Shown here piece by piece: positions 33,533 through 42,997 of a DNA stretch of 64,000 nt. Below the pieces are notes generated by a model. That model was given only the letters and a program-made list of their open reading frames with translations. It ran no database searches and had not been told where the DNA came from. The stretch spans positions 1,612,001-1,676,000 of the forward strand of contig WACJ01000501.1 in assembly GCA_008973525.1 (NCBI GenBank), in the 5' to 3' direction. Made by a program: the position numbers and the translations under genes. The stretch's first letter is position 1. Each line of letters starts with the position of its first letter. Source of the stretch: Stenopsyche tienmushanensis (lineage: Eukaryota > Arthropoda > Insecta > Trichoptera > Stenopsychidae).

Positions 33533-35470
33533 TCATTCTACTGAATAAGAATGTTTTTTATTTTTTATTTGAGAAGACGTTACTATACAGTCTTCCACTG
33601 ATTGTGATGCAAATATATTTAAAGTAGACATGATTTCCTTAGAGGACACAGATATATTTTCTCTCTTCTTGTTTTTTAGTTTGTTTCTTCTATGGTTGAT
33701 TTCTTTAGAGGATGACAAAGAATTGGACCAAGAATAACTTTTTTGTTCCTTGGTTTCTTTGTTTTTTTGTGACTTTATTTCTTTACAGATTGATATTAAA
33801 AAGGACGTAGATTTAATTTTTCCATTCTTGAATTTCAGTTTACTTTTTTGTAGCTTGATTTCTTCAGACACTTATAAAGTATAGGGCAAAGAATTCTTTT
33901 TTTTGGCTTTCGGGGTTTAATTTATTTTTTCTTGGTAATGAAGAGGATATTGGAATATTTTTATTATTATCGGTCAAAATAATACAGGAAAAAATCATTA
34001 TGTTTTGACTTTGATACGGAAATGGGCAACAATAATTTTGTACTTTCAACAGAGACATTTTTGTTCGTTCGTTTCGGCAAACTTGCGATTTCTTTGGAAA
34101 GGGGAAACCAAACCAATGTTATTTTGCTTTCACGTATGCTCATGGGATAAACTTGATTTAGAAATTACATAGTTACTGTAGCGTGGGCGATATATCATCC
34201 CCGCATAGTAGCGGCATCTTCCATTTCTCTTCAGGTGCAATGTGCTATTTTAGCAGCGCCACCTCTTGTGGCCCTGCGGAGCCATTGCACCTGCTTACCG
34301 ACCGATCGCTTCTTGCGCGTGCATCGTTACCGGCTGGGTAGTGACGCGCAGGAAGCGGGAGTCGCGAGAGTCGTCCGTTGGCCTTGGCTGCGGGAGGTCG
34401 TCCCTCCTGCAGCCAGACCTCTCTCTCTCTACCTGTGCTGGGGAATAAATAGTTATCCTGTGAAGAGAGTCTTTCTGTTCAACGCCCTTCGTATTCCCAT
34501 CCATTCGTCCAGTACATCACAGCCCGATAGCAGAACGGACCCGTGCAGTAGCGCGGCCATCCCGACACGCACGTGGAGCACGTGGAGGCGGGGAGCCGCC
34601 CGGGGACTCTGCCCCGAGAGCGCCCCCGCCTCAAACGTTACATTATTACGTTACATACAATTAGAATTTTCATATTTACCATAATAATTTCTTCGCCTTT
34701 GATCAAAAAACTCTTTTGACGTTGACAAGGAAACGGCCAACTTAATTTCAGTTTCTTCTGAAAATGAAAACCAACCCAATATTTTATATCTCAACAACAA
34801 TATGGTCATGTGATAAACTTGATTTAGAAATTTCATATTTACCATAATGATTTCTTCGTCTATGAGAAAAAACTCCTTTGACATAGATATGGAAACAGCC
34901 AAGTTAATTTTTGTACCTCTATCGACTCGATCTTCTATTTCTTAATGCGTTATCATGAGATAAACTCGATATATAATGTTTATATTTTCTATAATATTTT
35001 CCTCGTCTTCTAGGAAAAGATTCATTTGAATCTGATATGGAAATATCCAAGTTGGTTAGTTCGTTGCAATAAAGTTACAGTTTTGAATGTTAATGTTTCA
35101 AGTGCGTCTTTTTGGTCCACGAACAGATCTCCGCCTCATATCATCACCGAGTATCAAAAAGGTAAATAAATGATATATTTGATAGTATAATATTTTGATT
35201 GTTTTTTTTTATTTTTTTAGTCCTCCTTTTAGAAGTCGCATAGACAAGCTAGACCGCCGAAGAAGATAAAGATCCGTAGTTTTTCCAGATGTGGTGTTTG
35301 TCGCTTATAGACAATGAGATCAACATCGCGACTACCGTTATGGAATTGCTTCGCATCCGAGTGACTGTCATGTGCGATTTCCGTAACCGAAAACGCAGCA
35401 AACGCCGTATCGCCGAAGATAACGCAGCGTTCAAGAAGTCAACCAAAATCCCTATTATGAAACATTTATT
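33533..35470 (-). pseudogene. Gene G: decayed serine-rich paralogue
   Basis: Family-style pieces appear in order down the minus strand. At 35330-35250 there is L-I-S-L-S-I-S-D; at 35055-34985 L-D-I-S-I-S-D-S-N-E-S then R-R-R-G-K-Y-Y-R-K-Y-K. At 34902-34660 L-A-V-S-I-S-M-S-K-E-F-F and L-A-V-S-L-S-T-S-K-E-F-F are each followed by remains of a Tyr/Lys spacer. At 33871-33533 there are Lys-rich text and several S-K-E-I blocks. Stops and frame shifts lie between them, and an LTR-like insertion interrupts the gene at 34177-34649. The original repeat unit seems to have been about 40 residues. A leader exon candidate lies upstream at 36420-36470. Confidence 0.65.
34177..34649. mobile_element. Solo-LTR-like insertion in gene G
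   Basis: A GC-rich block starting TGTAGCG interrupts a repeat of pseudogene G. The host pentamer GTTAC lies on both sides (34172-34176 and 34650-34654), consistent with a 5-bp target duplication. It has a CT-rich run and GGGAATAAATAG, a likely polyadenylation signal. Related copies are at about 37070-37460 and 53330-53640. The exact right end is uncertain because the usual CA terminus falls a few bases earlier (34642). Confidence 0.6.
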
Positions 35471-36419
35471 TACGCCAAATCCTGTAGTTTTGTATTCTGG
35501 TGTAATATTTAATTACGTGCTCATAATATTTTATCTTCCCCCTGCATAAACAATAAAATATTCATTTATATACTTCTGGATGACCTGAGCGATTAAAAAT
35601 TTTTGGTTAAAAAACCGCTGGTGGTGATTTTGAACTTATAAAATGTACGTTTTGAAAAACAACTTGCGTCTTTTGAGTTTACATAAAATATATGAAAAAT
35701 TAGCGGCAATTTTTACATTGTTTGTCGAAGTCGAAAATCTTTTTGAAAACACGTTTTAATTTTTTATTTCGTTCAATTTATAAAAATAATTAAGAAAAGT
35801 CGATATATCGGCTCATGGTATTTTTGGAAATTTTCCCTATTGGATATTTAGGTTATTAAAAAGAGATAATATAGCAAAATCGAGTTTTGGATATTTTTGG
35901 AGATTGGATATTATTTTCAAATTACCTCAGTATCCACCGAAGCTTTGTAGTTTTTATCCAACAAAAACGACTTTTTATAAAGAAATTTATTATTTTGCTA
36001 CATTTTATCATTAACAAATTATTGTAAATGTAATGGTAGATTCTTTTTTTTAGAATAGACGGTCTTATAATTAGCATTTACGTTGTTTTATTTCATCATT
36101 TTTAAAATCGGACATTTCAAATGAAAACACTTGTCATGCGTAAAAGGGGCCATTTTACAAAAATGTTTTCCAAATGTATCACTTATTTAAATAGATGGTC
36201 GCATGTAAGGACAACAAATTCATATGTTTTCAAACTGTCAGTAAATTTGCTGTCCATTCAGAGGATATTCGCCAAAAACATTAAAAAGGAAGCTTTAATT
36301 GAGCAGCTGGTCAGTGAACTGCCGAAATTAATATTTAACATGGAATGACGCAAGTATTGATTACGGATCTCGATCGATAAAATGATTTATTAAATGTTAA
36401 ATATGCGCATAACACTTAC

Positions 36420-36470
36420 TATGAGGGCAATCGGCGCGATGAAGGTTTCGTTTCGTCTCACGGCTCCCAT
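36420..36470 (-). other. Candidate leader exon of gene G
   Basis: From the ATG at 36470, 17 codons (MGAVRRNETFIAPIALI) run to a perfect GTAAGT donor in phase 0. An initiator-like ATTCAGTC lies with its A at 36579, so the 5' UTR would be 109 nt, close to the 103-113 nt of the other leaders. A TATAAG is present but only 20 bp upstream. The hydrophobic core is short. An in-frame ATG also exists upstream at 36593, before the proposed initiator. Taken together it looks like a decayed or diverged copy of the same leader. Confidence 0.45.
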
Positions 36471-37069
36471 CTTGCAAACACCACAACTTGCGAAAATAGG
36501 GCGTTTCCATAAATTCGACAACCCTTGAGAGATATTGTACGGATACAATTGCCGGGTGGGTCGACGTTTTATAATGACTGAATCCGCACACAACTTATAT
36601 TGTTTAAGACATCAAATTCAGTGTTGTTTGCACAATTTAAATTGTGTATCTTAATTATTGCACAAGCCATATTTATTTTTAACTCATAATTCATTGAACA
36701 TTTGCACATTTAAACATATATTTCCATACCCCAGTATCTTGGACGTGTCAACAGAAATTTGGACATTGATTGAGTGGCATTTGATTTAATATTGATATTT
36801 CTCGTACACGTGCAAGCGCCATTGTAATAGTTTTGGTGTGTTAAAGCTTGCCTGATGTGTTAAAATAAAATATCAGATAGATTGATAGCATTTTAGAATA
36901 ATTTCTCAATATTTAATATAACATTTTCCAATGAATTTCTCCGAAGCTTAAAGCTTATGCATCTCAATTTAATAATAAATGATTAGATTATATAATTACC
37001 AAGAAATGGTGAAGAGGATTGATTTGTCGAGATGGTCACGATCGGTTAATACCTTCTTTCGAGTAGTAA

Positions 37070-37460
37070 TGTAGCCACGCGGAGATCTGGAGGTGAACGG
37101 ATGTTAAATAGAAATACTTTCGTTTTAGATGTTTTTTATCGATGATGAGAGTGAGACATCTGGTCGCGGTAAGAACGTCTTCCCGCAGCCAAGGCTATCT
37201 GCCGGCTTAAACAAGTGTAGCGGGGGCGAAATGTCATCCTCAAATTCAATTTGCCAGATTAACAGCAACATCTTCTGCCTCTCTTTAGACGCAATGTGTC
37301 AATTTAACAGCGACATCATGCGGATTCATTGCGAAGGAACGACATCTATCGCTTATGACGAGTGCACCGTTATCGGTTCTGTCGTAACACGCAGGTGGTG
37401 GAAGACGTGAAGAGTCGTCGGATAGCCTTGACTGCGGGAGGACATCCTTCCCGTGGCCAA
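37070..37460 (+). mobile_element. LTR-like element copy, diverged
   Basis: Starts TGTAGCCACGCGGAGATCTG. It shares with 34177-34649 the region around CGCAATGTG, the TCGTCGGATAG/TCGTCCGTTGG segment and the CTTGACTGCGGGAGG block. It is truncated before the CT run. It lies just downstream of gene E. Confidence 0.5.
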
Positions 37461-37590
37461 ATAGTGTGTAAAAAGATAAATATTTTTTCGAAAAACATTT
37501 TATTTTTTAAATAATTACATACATGTTTAGAAACTATTTGTCATTTAAAATATTATATAATTGAGGATTTATTATTTTTCTGCCAGGAAA

Positions 37591-39662
37591 TTAATGTCCT
37601 CTAGAGTGGGAGTGGGAGTGGGAGTGAGAGTGGGAGTGGGAGTGGGAATGTGAGTGAGAGTGTGAGTGAGATTTCCTTTTTCCCCAAGCATTACCCTTTC
37701 CTCTAGAGTGTGATCCTTTATGCTTTGAGTGAGATCTGTTATTTGAATGAGATCCCTTGTGTTTTGAATGAGATCCCTTGTGTTTTGAATGAGATCCCTT
37801 GTGTTTTGAATGAGAACACTTCTTTTTCTTCTTTTCGTGAGAATGCGAATGCGAGTGGGAGTGCGATCCCTTTTTGCGTTTTTTATTTTTCTTCCAAGAA
37901 TTGGTTTCGGTGTTCTCCCAGGAATTATTCTCAGTATTTTCCCAGGCATTGGTTTCAGTATTTTCCCAGGCATTGGTTTCAGTATTTTCCCAGGAATTGT
38001 TTTCATTATTCTCCCAAGCATCTGTCTCAGTGTTTTCCCAGGCATTGTTTTCATTATTTTCCCAAGCATTAGATTCACTATTGCTCCAAGAACTATTTTC
38101 ATTTTCATTTATTTCTCCAGCATTGCTTTCTGTGTTTGCATAGCTTTCAGAATAGGAATCGGAATGAGAATCTTCATTATTATCCATATTATTAGAAGTC
38201 TTTGATCTACTTGTGGATTTAGAATAGGAATTACTGGTTGCACTATTCTCAGACGAATTTATATTGGTATTGGTTTTAGTAGTTTTAGTTGTTTTTTTCA
38301 TCTTCTTTTTCATCTTTTTACAGCCTTCGTCATATTCTGTCCACATATTATTCGCTAGTTCATCCCAATCATCGTCTGTGTCGGTCAAACTGTCACCTTC
38401 ATTTATGAAATCTAGCCAATCACTCTGAGTAGCTTCAGACCAGCTGTCGCTTTCTGACTGGGTATTGACTTCTCCATTTTGGTCATTAGTAGTAGTGGAG
38501 CTCCAGCTATTTGAATTACTAGCTGCATTGTTGTTGTTTAAAGTTGCTTGGTCGTAGTCTGCCCACATATCATTTGCTAGTTCATCCCAATCGTCGCCTG
38601 TGTCAGTCAAACTGTCACCTTCATTTATGAAATCTAACCAATCACTCTGAGTAGCTTCAGACCAGCTGTTGCTTTCTGACTGTGTATTGACTTCTGCATT
38701 TTGGTCATTAGTAGTAGTGGAGCTCCAGCTATTTGAATTACTAGCTGCATTGTTGTTGTTTAAAGTTGCTTGGTCGTAGTCTGCCCACATATCATTTGCT
38801 AGTTCATCCCAATCGTCGCCTGTGTCAGTCAAACTGTCACCTTCATTTATGAAATCTAACCAATCACTCTGAGTAGCTTCAGACCAGCTGTTGCTTTCTG
38901 ACTGTGTATTGACTTCTGCATTTTGGTCATTAGTAGTAGTGGAGCTCCAGCTATTTGAATTACTAGCTGCATTGTTGTTGTTTAAAGATGCTTGGTCGTA
39001 GTCTGCCCACATATCATTTGCTAATTCATCCCAATGTTCATTTGGTTCAGTCAAATTACTATCATTGTCTAAGAATTCAAGCCAGTCGTCTTGGGTTACT
39101 TGAGACCAGCTGCTACTTTCAGATTGTGACGAAATTTCAGGCTCAAAGTCGTTGAAAGTAGATGCTGAGCTTGAGATACTGCTGCTGCTAGAGCTGATTG
39201 CGTTTGTAACTTTAGATTTCTTGGTGTTTTCAGATATTGTCGGTTTGGTTACAGTTTCGTAATCTGCCCACATGTCATTTGCTAATTGATTCCAATCGTC
39301 GTCTAAATCGGATGTTATTTCATCATTTTTGAGAAACTCCTGCCAATCATTTTGCATCTGCATAAAGTCATCGTTTTCAGAAGTTTCAATGATGTCATCT
39401 GATGTTGCTGTTGTGTACAATGGGCTTTCAATATCATATTTTGACCACTCGTCATCCTGAGTGTATAGGATTTCTTCTTCTTTTATGTTGTTAATTCCAG
39501 TTGTCTCCATCCAGATCGGTTCATCAGCTAGCGAAAAATCATTATAGAGGACGGGTTCAACTGTTGGTGCTATTTTATTTTGGACTATTGCTTGATTCGT
39601 TGTTTTATATTGGTTAAAGGTATCGAAGTCATTTGTGATGTCTCTTTTCGTATTAGTTGCCA
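37591..39662 (-). CDS. Gene E main exon: Trp/Asn/Asp-rich repeat protein with Ser-His tail
   Basis: The exon starts at 39662 after a good CAG acceptor in phase 1 (reading on as A-T-N-T-K-R-D) and encodes about 690 residues. A 74-residue module (W-L-D-F-I-N-E-G-D-S-L, then D-E-L-A-N-D-M-W-A-D-Y-D, then an Asn/Ser linker) is repeated about five times. An 8-residue repeat of the form A-W-E-N-T-E-T-D follows. The end is basic: K-K-K-K, S-H-S-K-H-K-G repeats and a long (Ser-His)n tail. The protein is therefore acidic in front and basic behind. W-A-D-Y-D links it to gene B and, more loosely, gene D. No leader was found in 39663-40685. Gene F is a near duplicate. Function is unknown; a secreted structural role is inferred. 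Confidence 0.78.
38400..39030 (-). repeat. 222-bp coding repeat in gene E
   Basis: Three consecutive copies of a 222-bp unit are almost identical, marked for example by GGAGCTCCAGCTATTTGAAT at about 38499, 38720 and 38942. The same unit recurs in gene F (62170-64000), so repeat homogenisation or gene conversion has acted recently. Confidence 0.85.
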
Positions 39663-40685
39663 CTGAAAGTATTTTTTAAACAATTGATTAATTACATAAT
39701 ATATTTGAAATTGTTATATTTTATTTTTCGTATGCCATATGGTTTAAATATATATAAAGATACATTTTGAGTCTTGCGATGTAAGTAGTAAATATCTAGT
39801 TACAAGAAAATATAAAAATATAGCTTAAAGGTGACTTTAAATTTCTCTTTGAATTATGTACAGGGTCTTTCAATAGGGACACTGAAAATTTGTTAGGGTA
39901 TAGTGGGCAATATTTTGAAACAACATCAGTCAAATTCATTATGAATTATTTAATAGTGTATTGCAAATTATCATGAAAGGTTATAGTTTTTTGTTTGAGT
40001 AATTTAGAAGTTGAAATACCTCATTCGTTTGCACATTTTATGTGACTTTGAAAGCTCAGACTTATTTTTCTTTAAGCCAATTGCATAAAATAATGATTTA
40101 TTTAGATCGAAAATACATTGCAAAATACACAACAGTTATTTTGTGCAATTACGACCACAGATTTAAAAGTGAAATTTTGGGTATTTCTTCAAAATGCTAA
40201 AAAAAAAACTATTTTGATAACTCTGACATTTAGCATATAGGGACTGTGTGTGAAACGTAGTAAAACACACCCCTAAACAAACAAAAAAGTCGATCCATAT
40301 GCAAAATAGCTAATTAATGTTTATATTAAGTTGAGCTTTAGTTAAATTTTTAAACGAATTTTTGTCTGGTACCCCTAATATTTCTTGGTATTGGCGTAAA
40401 GTACTTACATATTACCATATTCGAAAATATTTCGTCCGAAGTTATTCCGTCCCGTTCTCTGATTCAAATGCTTGAAAGGCAAGGATTTTTTCATTTTAAT
40501 ATTAGGGCTATCGAAAAGTATTCGCGTATTTTGAGATTTTATCTTTGAGCTTAGTTTGTATCCGAACACTGACTATTGTTAAATATCATTTTTGTGAACC
40601 GGATTTTTGAAACAAATATGTTTAACTTCCTCTTGCAGTGATCGTCGATCGTTTCTCCAATCGGTCTATAGAGAAAATAATTAAT
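39663..40685. other. Interval upstream of gene E, no leader found
   Basis: A first exon for gene E should lie here or further away, and must end in phase 1. One GTAAGT donor exists on the minus strand at about 40404-40409, but the frame before it (starting M-K-K-S-L-P-F) is not a signal peptide. A stretch at 40080-40170 resembles 15065-15165. Nothing else is supported. Confidence 0.4.
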
Positions 40686-42305
40686 TTAAGTAAAAATATG
40701 TGAAATATAAAAACCTTTCGAACATTTCTTGGCAAATGTTGGTTTGACGACCTCTAATGGAAAATATTCATCCGATGCACTCATTGACGAATCCTCACGG
40801 GAGAAAGACAAAGAAAATGAAATGGATTGTGGCAAAGTGTATTGAGGATTTTTCTTTTTATGGCTTATCAGGGATAGTGGGTGTGCATTGTTTTTGTGAT
40901 TGTCAAGGAGGCGTTGTTGCGGTTTTTTTCGATGACGTATATAATAAGAGAACAAATCCATGAATCTTCTTCTCCAGAATATTTTCCTAAGCTTGTAGTA
41001 GCGTCCAAGAACGGCCAAAAACCGGAAATCGCTTTCCATTTCGTAGCTGATGCTTATCGAATCATCAGATATCTTTCCAACATGTTTGAGATTCTTCAAA
41101 AACTTTTTATGTTTCATGTTTTTACGTGGATGTATTCCACTCCAGACGTGCAATTCTTTAGAGTGCGATTCTGAAATTGATATGCTGATGTCCCATTTGG
41201 GAGGACTATATTTATTGAAATACTTTTTGTAAAGTTTTCTATTGTATCGGGGGCCTTTGTTATGAATTGTGGGCGAAGAAAACAACGAATCTTCTCTGGT
41301 TGTCGTATACCAATCAATATAATTGTGCCAGTCTGACAAATCATGAAGCAACTGGGGCTCTTCAACTATGTGCCTTATGTAAGTATCGTCGTTTTTATCT
41401 TCATTATACCAATCAATATAGTTGTGCCAATCTGATAAATCATAATTATTATAAACGTGATCATCACTATCTCCATGCGAAATGTAAATATCATCGTTTC
41501 TATTTATATTATACCAAGTGTCGTGATCATAATTATCATGATCATCGTGTTCATCTGTATTGTACCAATTATCGTATTCGTCCCAATTGACGTTACAACC
41601 ATGATTAGGATGATCATAATTATCATTACCATGCGTTGTGCAAATATCATCGTGTTTATCTGTATTGTACCAATTATCGTATTCGTCCCAATTGACGTTA
41701 CAACCATGGAGATCATAATTATCATGATCATGCGTTGTGCAAATATCATCGTGTTCATGTATATTGTACCAATTATCGTAGTCGTCCCAATCGAGGTCAG
41801 TATAATGATCATGGTGATCACAATTATCATGATCATGATGGTCTCCATCGTCATCATCGTATCCATGTATATTGTACCAATGATCGTAGTCGTCCCAATT
41901 GACATCAAAATCATGGTAATCACTATTATCATGATCATGGTGATCTTCATCATAATGCGTAATGTTAATATTATTATCGCAATCTATATTGTACCAATTA
42001 TCGTATTCATCCCAATCAATATCTCCCTCATTTTCACTATAATCGTCACCATTATGATCACAGCAATTTTCGTCTTCGCCTGTTATATGATTTATATATG
42101 ACATATCATTGTCATAAGCTTTATTGTTGTAATCATCATTATCATGGTCGCAATCTTCATCTATAGAAATTTCATCGTCCTTATTTGCTTTGTACCATTC
42201 GTCGAATTCGTCCCAATTTATATTTTCTTCACAGTTACATGCTTCTTCTTGATGTTCAAGACCAGTTGTAGAAGACAAGCCGAGTGCTGAAGGTCGCCCG
42301 ATTCC
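40686..42305 (-). CDS. Gene D giant exon: Asp/His/Trp/Tyr-rich repeat protein
   Basis: The exon starts at 42305 after TTTCAAG and encodes about 539 residues, opening G-I-G-R-P-S-A. From about residue 15 to 300 it is a chain of modules of 30-45 residues built on N-W-D-E-Y-D-N-W-Y-N followed by Asp/His-rich text such as H-D-H-D-N-Y-D-H. Two further modules have S-D-W-H-N-Y-I-D-W-Y. Then come family-type (Ser-X)n blocks (I-S-I-S-I-S-E-S), a basic F-W-R-R-R-F-M-D-L-F segment equivalent to Y-W-K-K-R-F-L-R-L-L, and more Ser blocks to the end. The Asp/His density suggests binding of divalent metal ions or calcium; this is inference. No own leader is visible in the 0.7 kb before gene C. The 3' end could be spliced, since a possible AAG/GTTTTT donor lies near the stop. 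Confidence 0.75.
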   Translation of the reverse strand, partial: GIGRPSALGLSSTTGLEHQEEACNCEENINWDEFDEWYKANKDDEISIDEDCDHDNDDYNNKAYDNDMSYINHITGEDENCCDHNGDDYSENEGDIDWDEYDNWYNIDCDNNINITHYDEDHHDHDNSDYHDFDVNWDDYDHWYNIHGYDDDDGDHHDHDNCDHHDHYTDLDWDDYDNWYNIHEHDDICTTHDHDNYDLHGCNVNWDEYDNWYNTDKHDDICTTHGNDNYDHPNHGCNVNWDEYDNWYNTDEHDDHDNYDHDTWYNINRNDDIYISHGDSDDHVYNNYDLSDWHNYIDWYNEDKNDDTYIRHIVEEPQLLHDLSDWHNYIDWYTTTREDSLFSSPTIHNKGPRYNRKLYKKYFNKYSPPKWDISISISESHSKELHVWSGIHPRKNMKHKKFLKNLKHVGKISDDSISISYEMESDFRFLAVLGRYYKLRKIFWRRRFMDLFSYYIRHRKKPQQRLLDNHKNNAHPLSLISHKKKNPQYTLPQSISFSLSFSREDSSMSASDEYFPLEVVKPTFAKKCSKGFYISHIFT

Positions 42306-42716
42306 CTTGAAATATATAAAGGTGATGTAAATGCCATCGTCTTTTGTACTTCATTTTAAATATTAAATTATAAAATAAACTTGTCTGTGATCTTGTTTTC
42401 GATGTTAGTTTATCTTTGTATTCCTCACAATCATGTAAGTTTCGCAATCGTTTGCCAAATAATTCATTATATAGATACAGTGACCATATATCTTCTTCTT
42501 CATAAGGAACACTCCTTATTTGAGAGGCTCTGAATTTATTTCTCCAAAAACATCTATCGTATTTTATTTCTTTTTTCATTTCATCATTTAATAAAACCAA
42601 ATAAGATTTGTTTAGTATTCTGATAAAGTTTAACAATTCTTTGACACGAGCCTTCACAAAAAAAGGTAAATTCAGAATAGTTCTATTCGCATATGCTTTC
42701 TTATTTTTGTTCCTTA
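42256..42716 (-). other. Open frame of unclear status between genes C and D
   Basis: About 150 codons are open, without an ATG at the beginning. They include L-P-F-F-V-K-A-R-V-K-E-L-L-N, K-Y-D-R-C-F-W-R-N-K-F-R and Y-L-Y-N-E-L-F-G-K-R-L-R. C-F-W-R-N-K-F-R recalls the family segment Y-W-K-x-R-F-L-R. A pyrimidine-rich tract ending in GTGAAG could be an acceptor at 42656, and ATT/GTGAGG near 42429 a donor. The base composition is less repetitive than the neighbours. It may be an extra exon of gene D, a relic of another paralogue, or chance. Confidence 0.3.
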
Positions 42717-42997
42717 TTTAAAAGAAATACATATATGGTCCCTGTATGCATTCAAGTGTATGTTATAATATGTTGATGTCATGTAAATGTAGGGTTGGTG
42801 TTTGCTTTGGAATGAAATCAAATCAAACTAAATCTTTGTGTTGAAATTTTTATTTGTTTATATTTTTCAAATTTTGACAAAGCAATTTACAATATTTACA
42901 GGAAATTTTCAAATATAAAAAACCGTATTTTTTCAATAAATCGTGATTTTCAACATTTAAAACTGCTTAATCTCTAATGGAGTCCATTTTTTTTGTC

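Noticed and set aside
35289..35549. 86-codon plus-strand frame as a gene
   Set aside because: The opposite strand carries a family-like L-I-S-L-S-I-S-D block of pseudogene G, which explains the local composition better.
36121..36348. 75-codon plus-strand frame as a small gene
   Set aside because: No recognisable domain, leader, promoter or repeat. Its length is expected by chance in AT-rich DNA.
37600..37670. GAGTGGGAGTGGGA repeat at the ends of genes E and F as a G-quadruplex or CRISPR-like array
   Set aside because: It is the antisense of the (Ser-His)n codons. The repeats are contiguous with no unique spacers, and G runs are at most three.
41457..42101. Plus-strand frame rich in Ile/Met/Val that looks like membrane segments
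   Set aside because: It is the antisense of the Asp/His repeats of gene D; ATG/ATT-rich antisense of GAT and CAT codons reads as hydrophobic.
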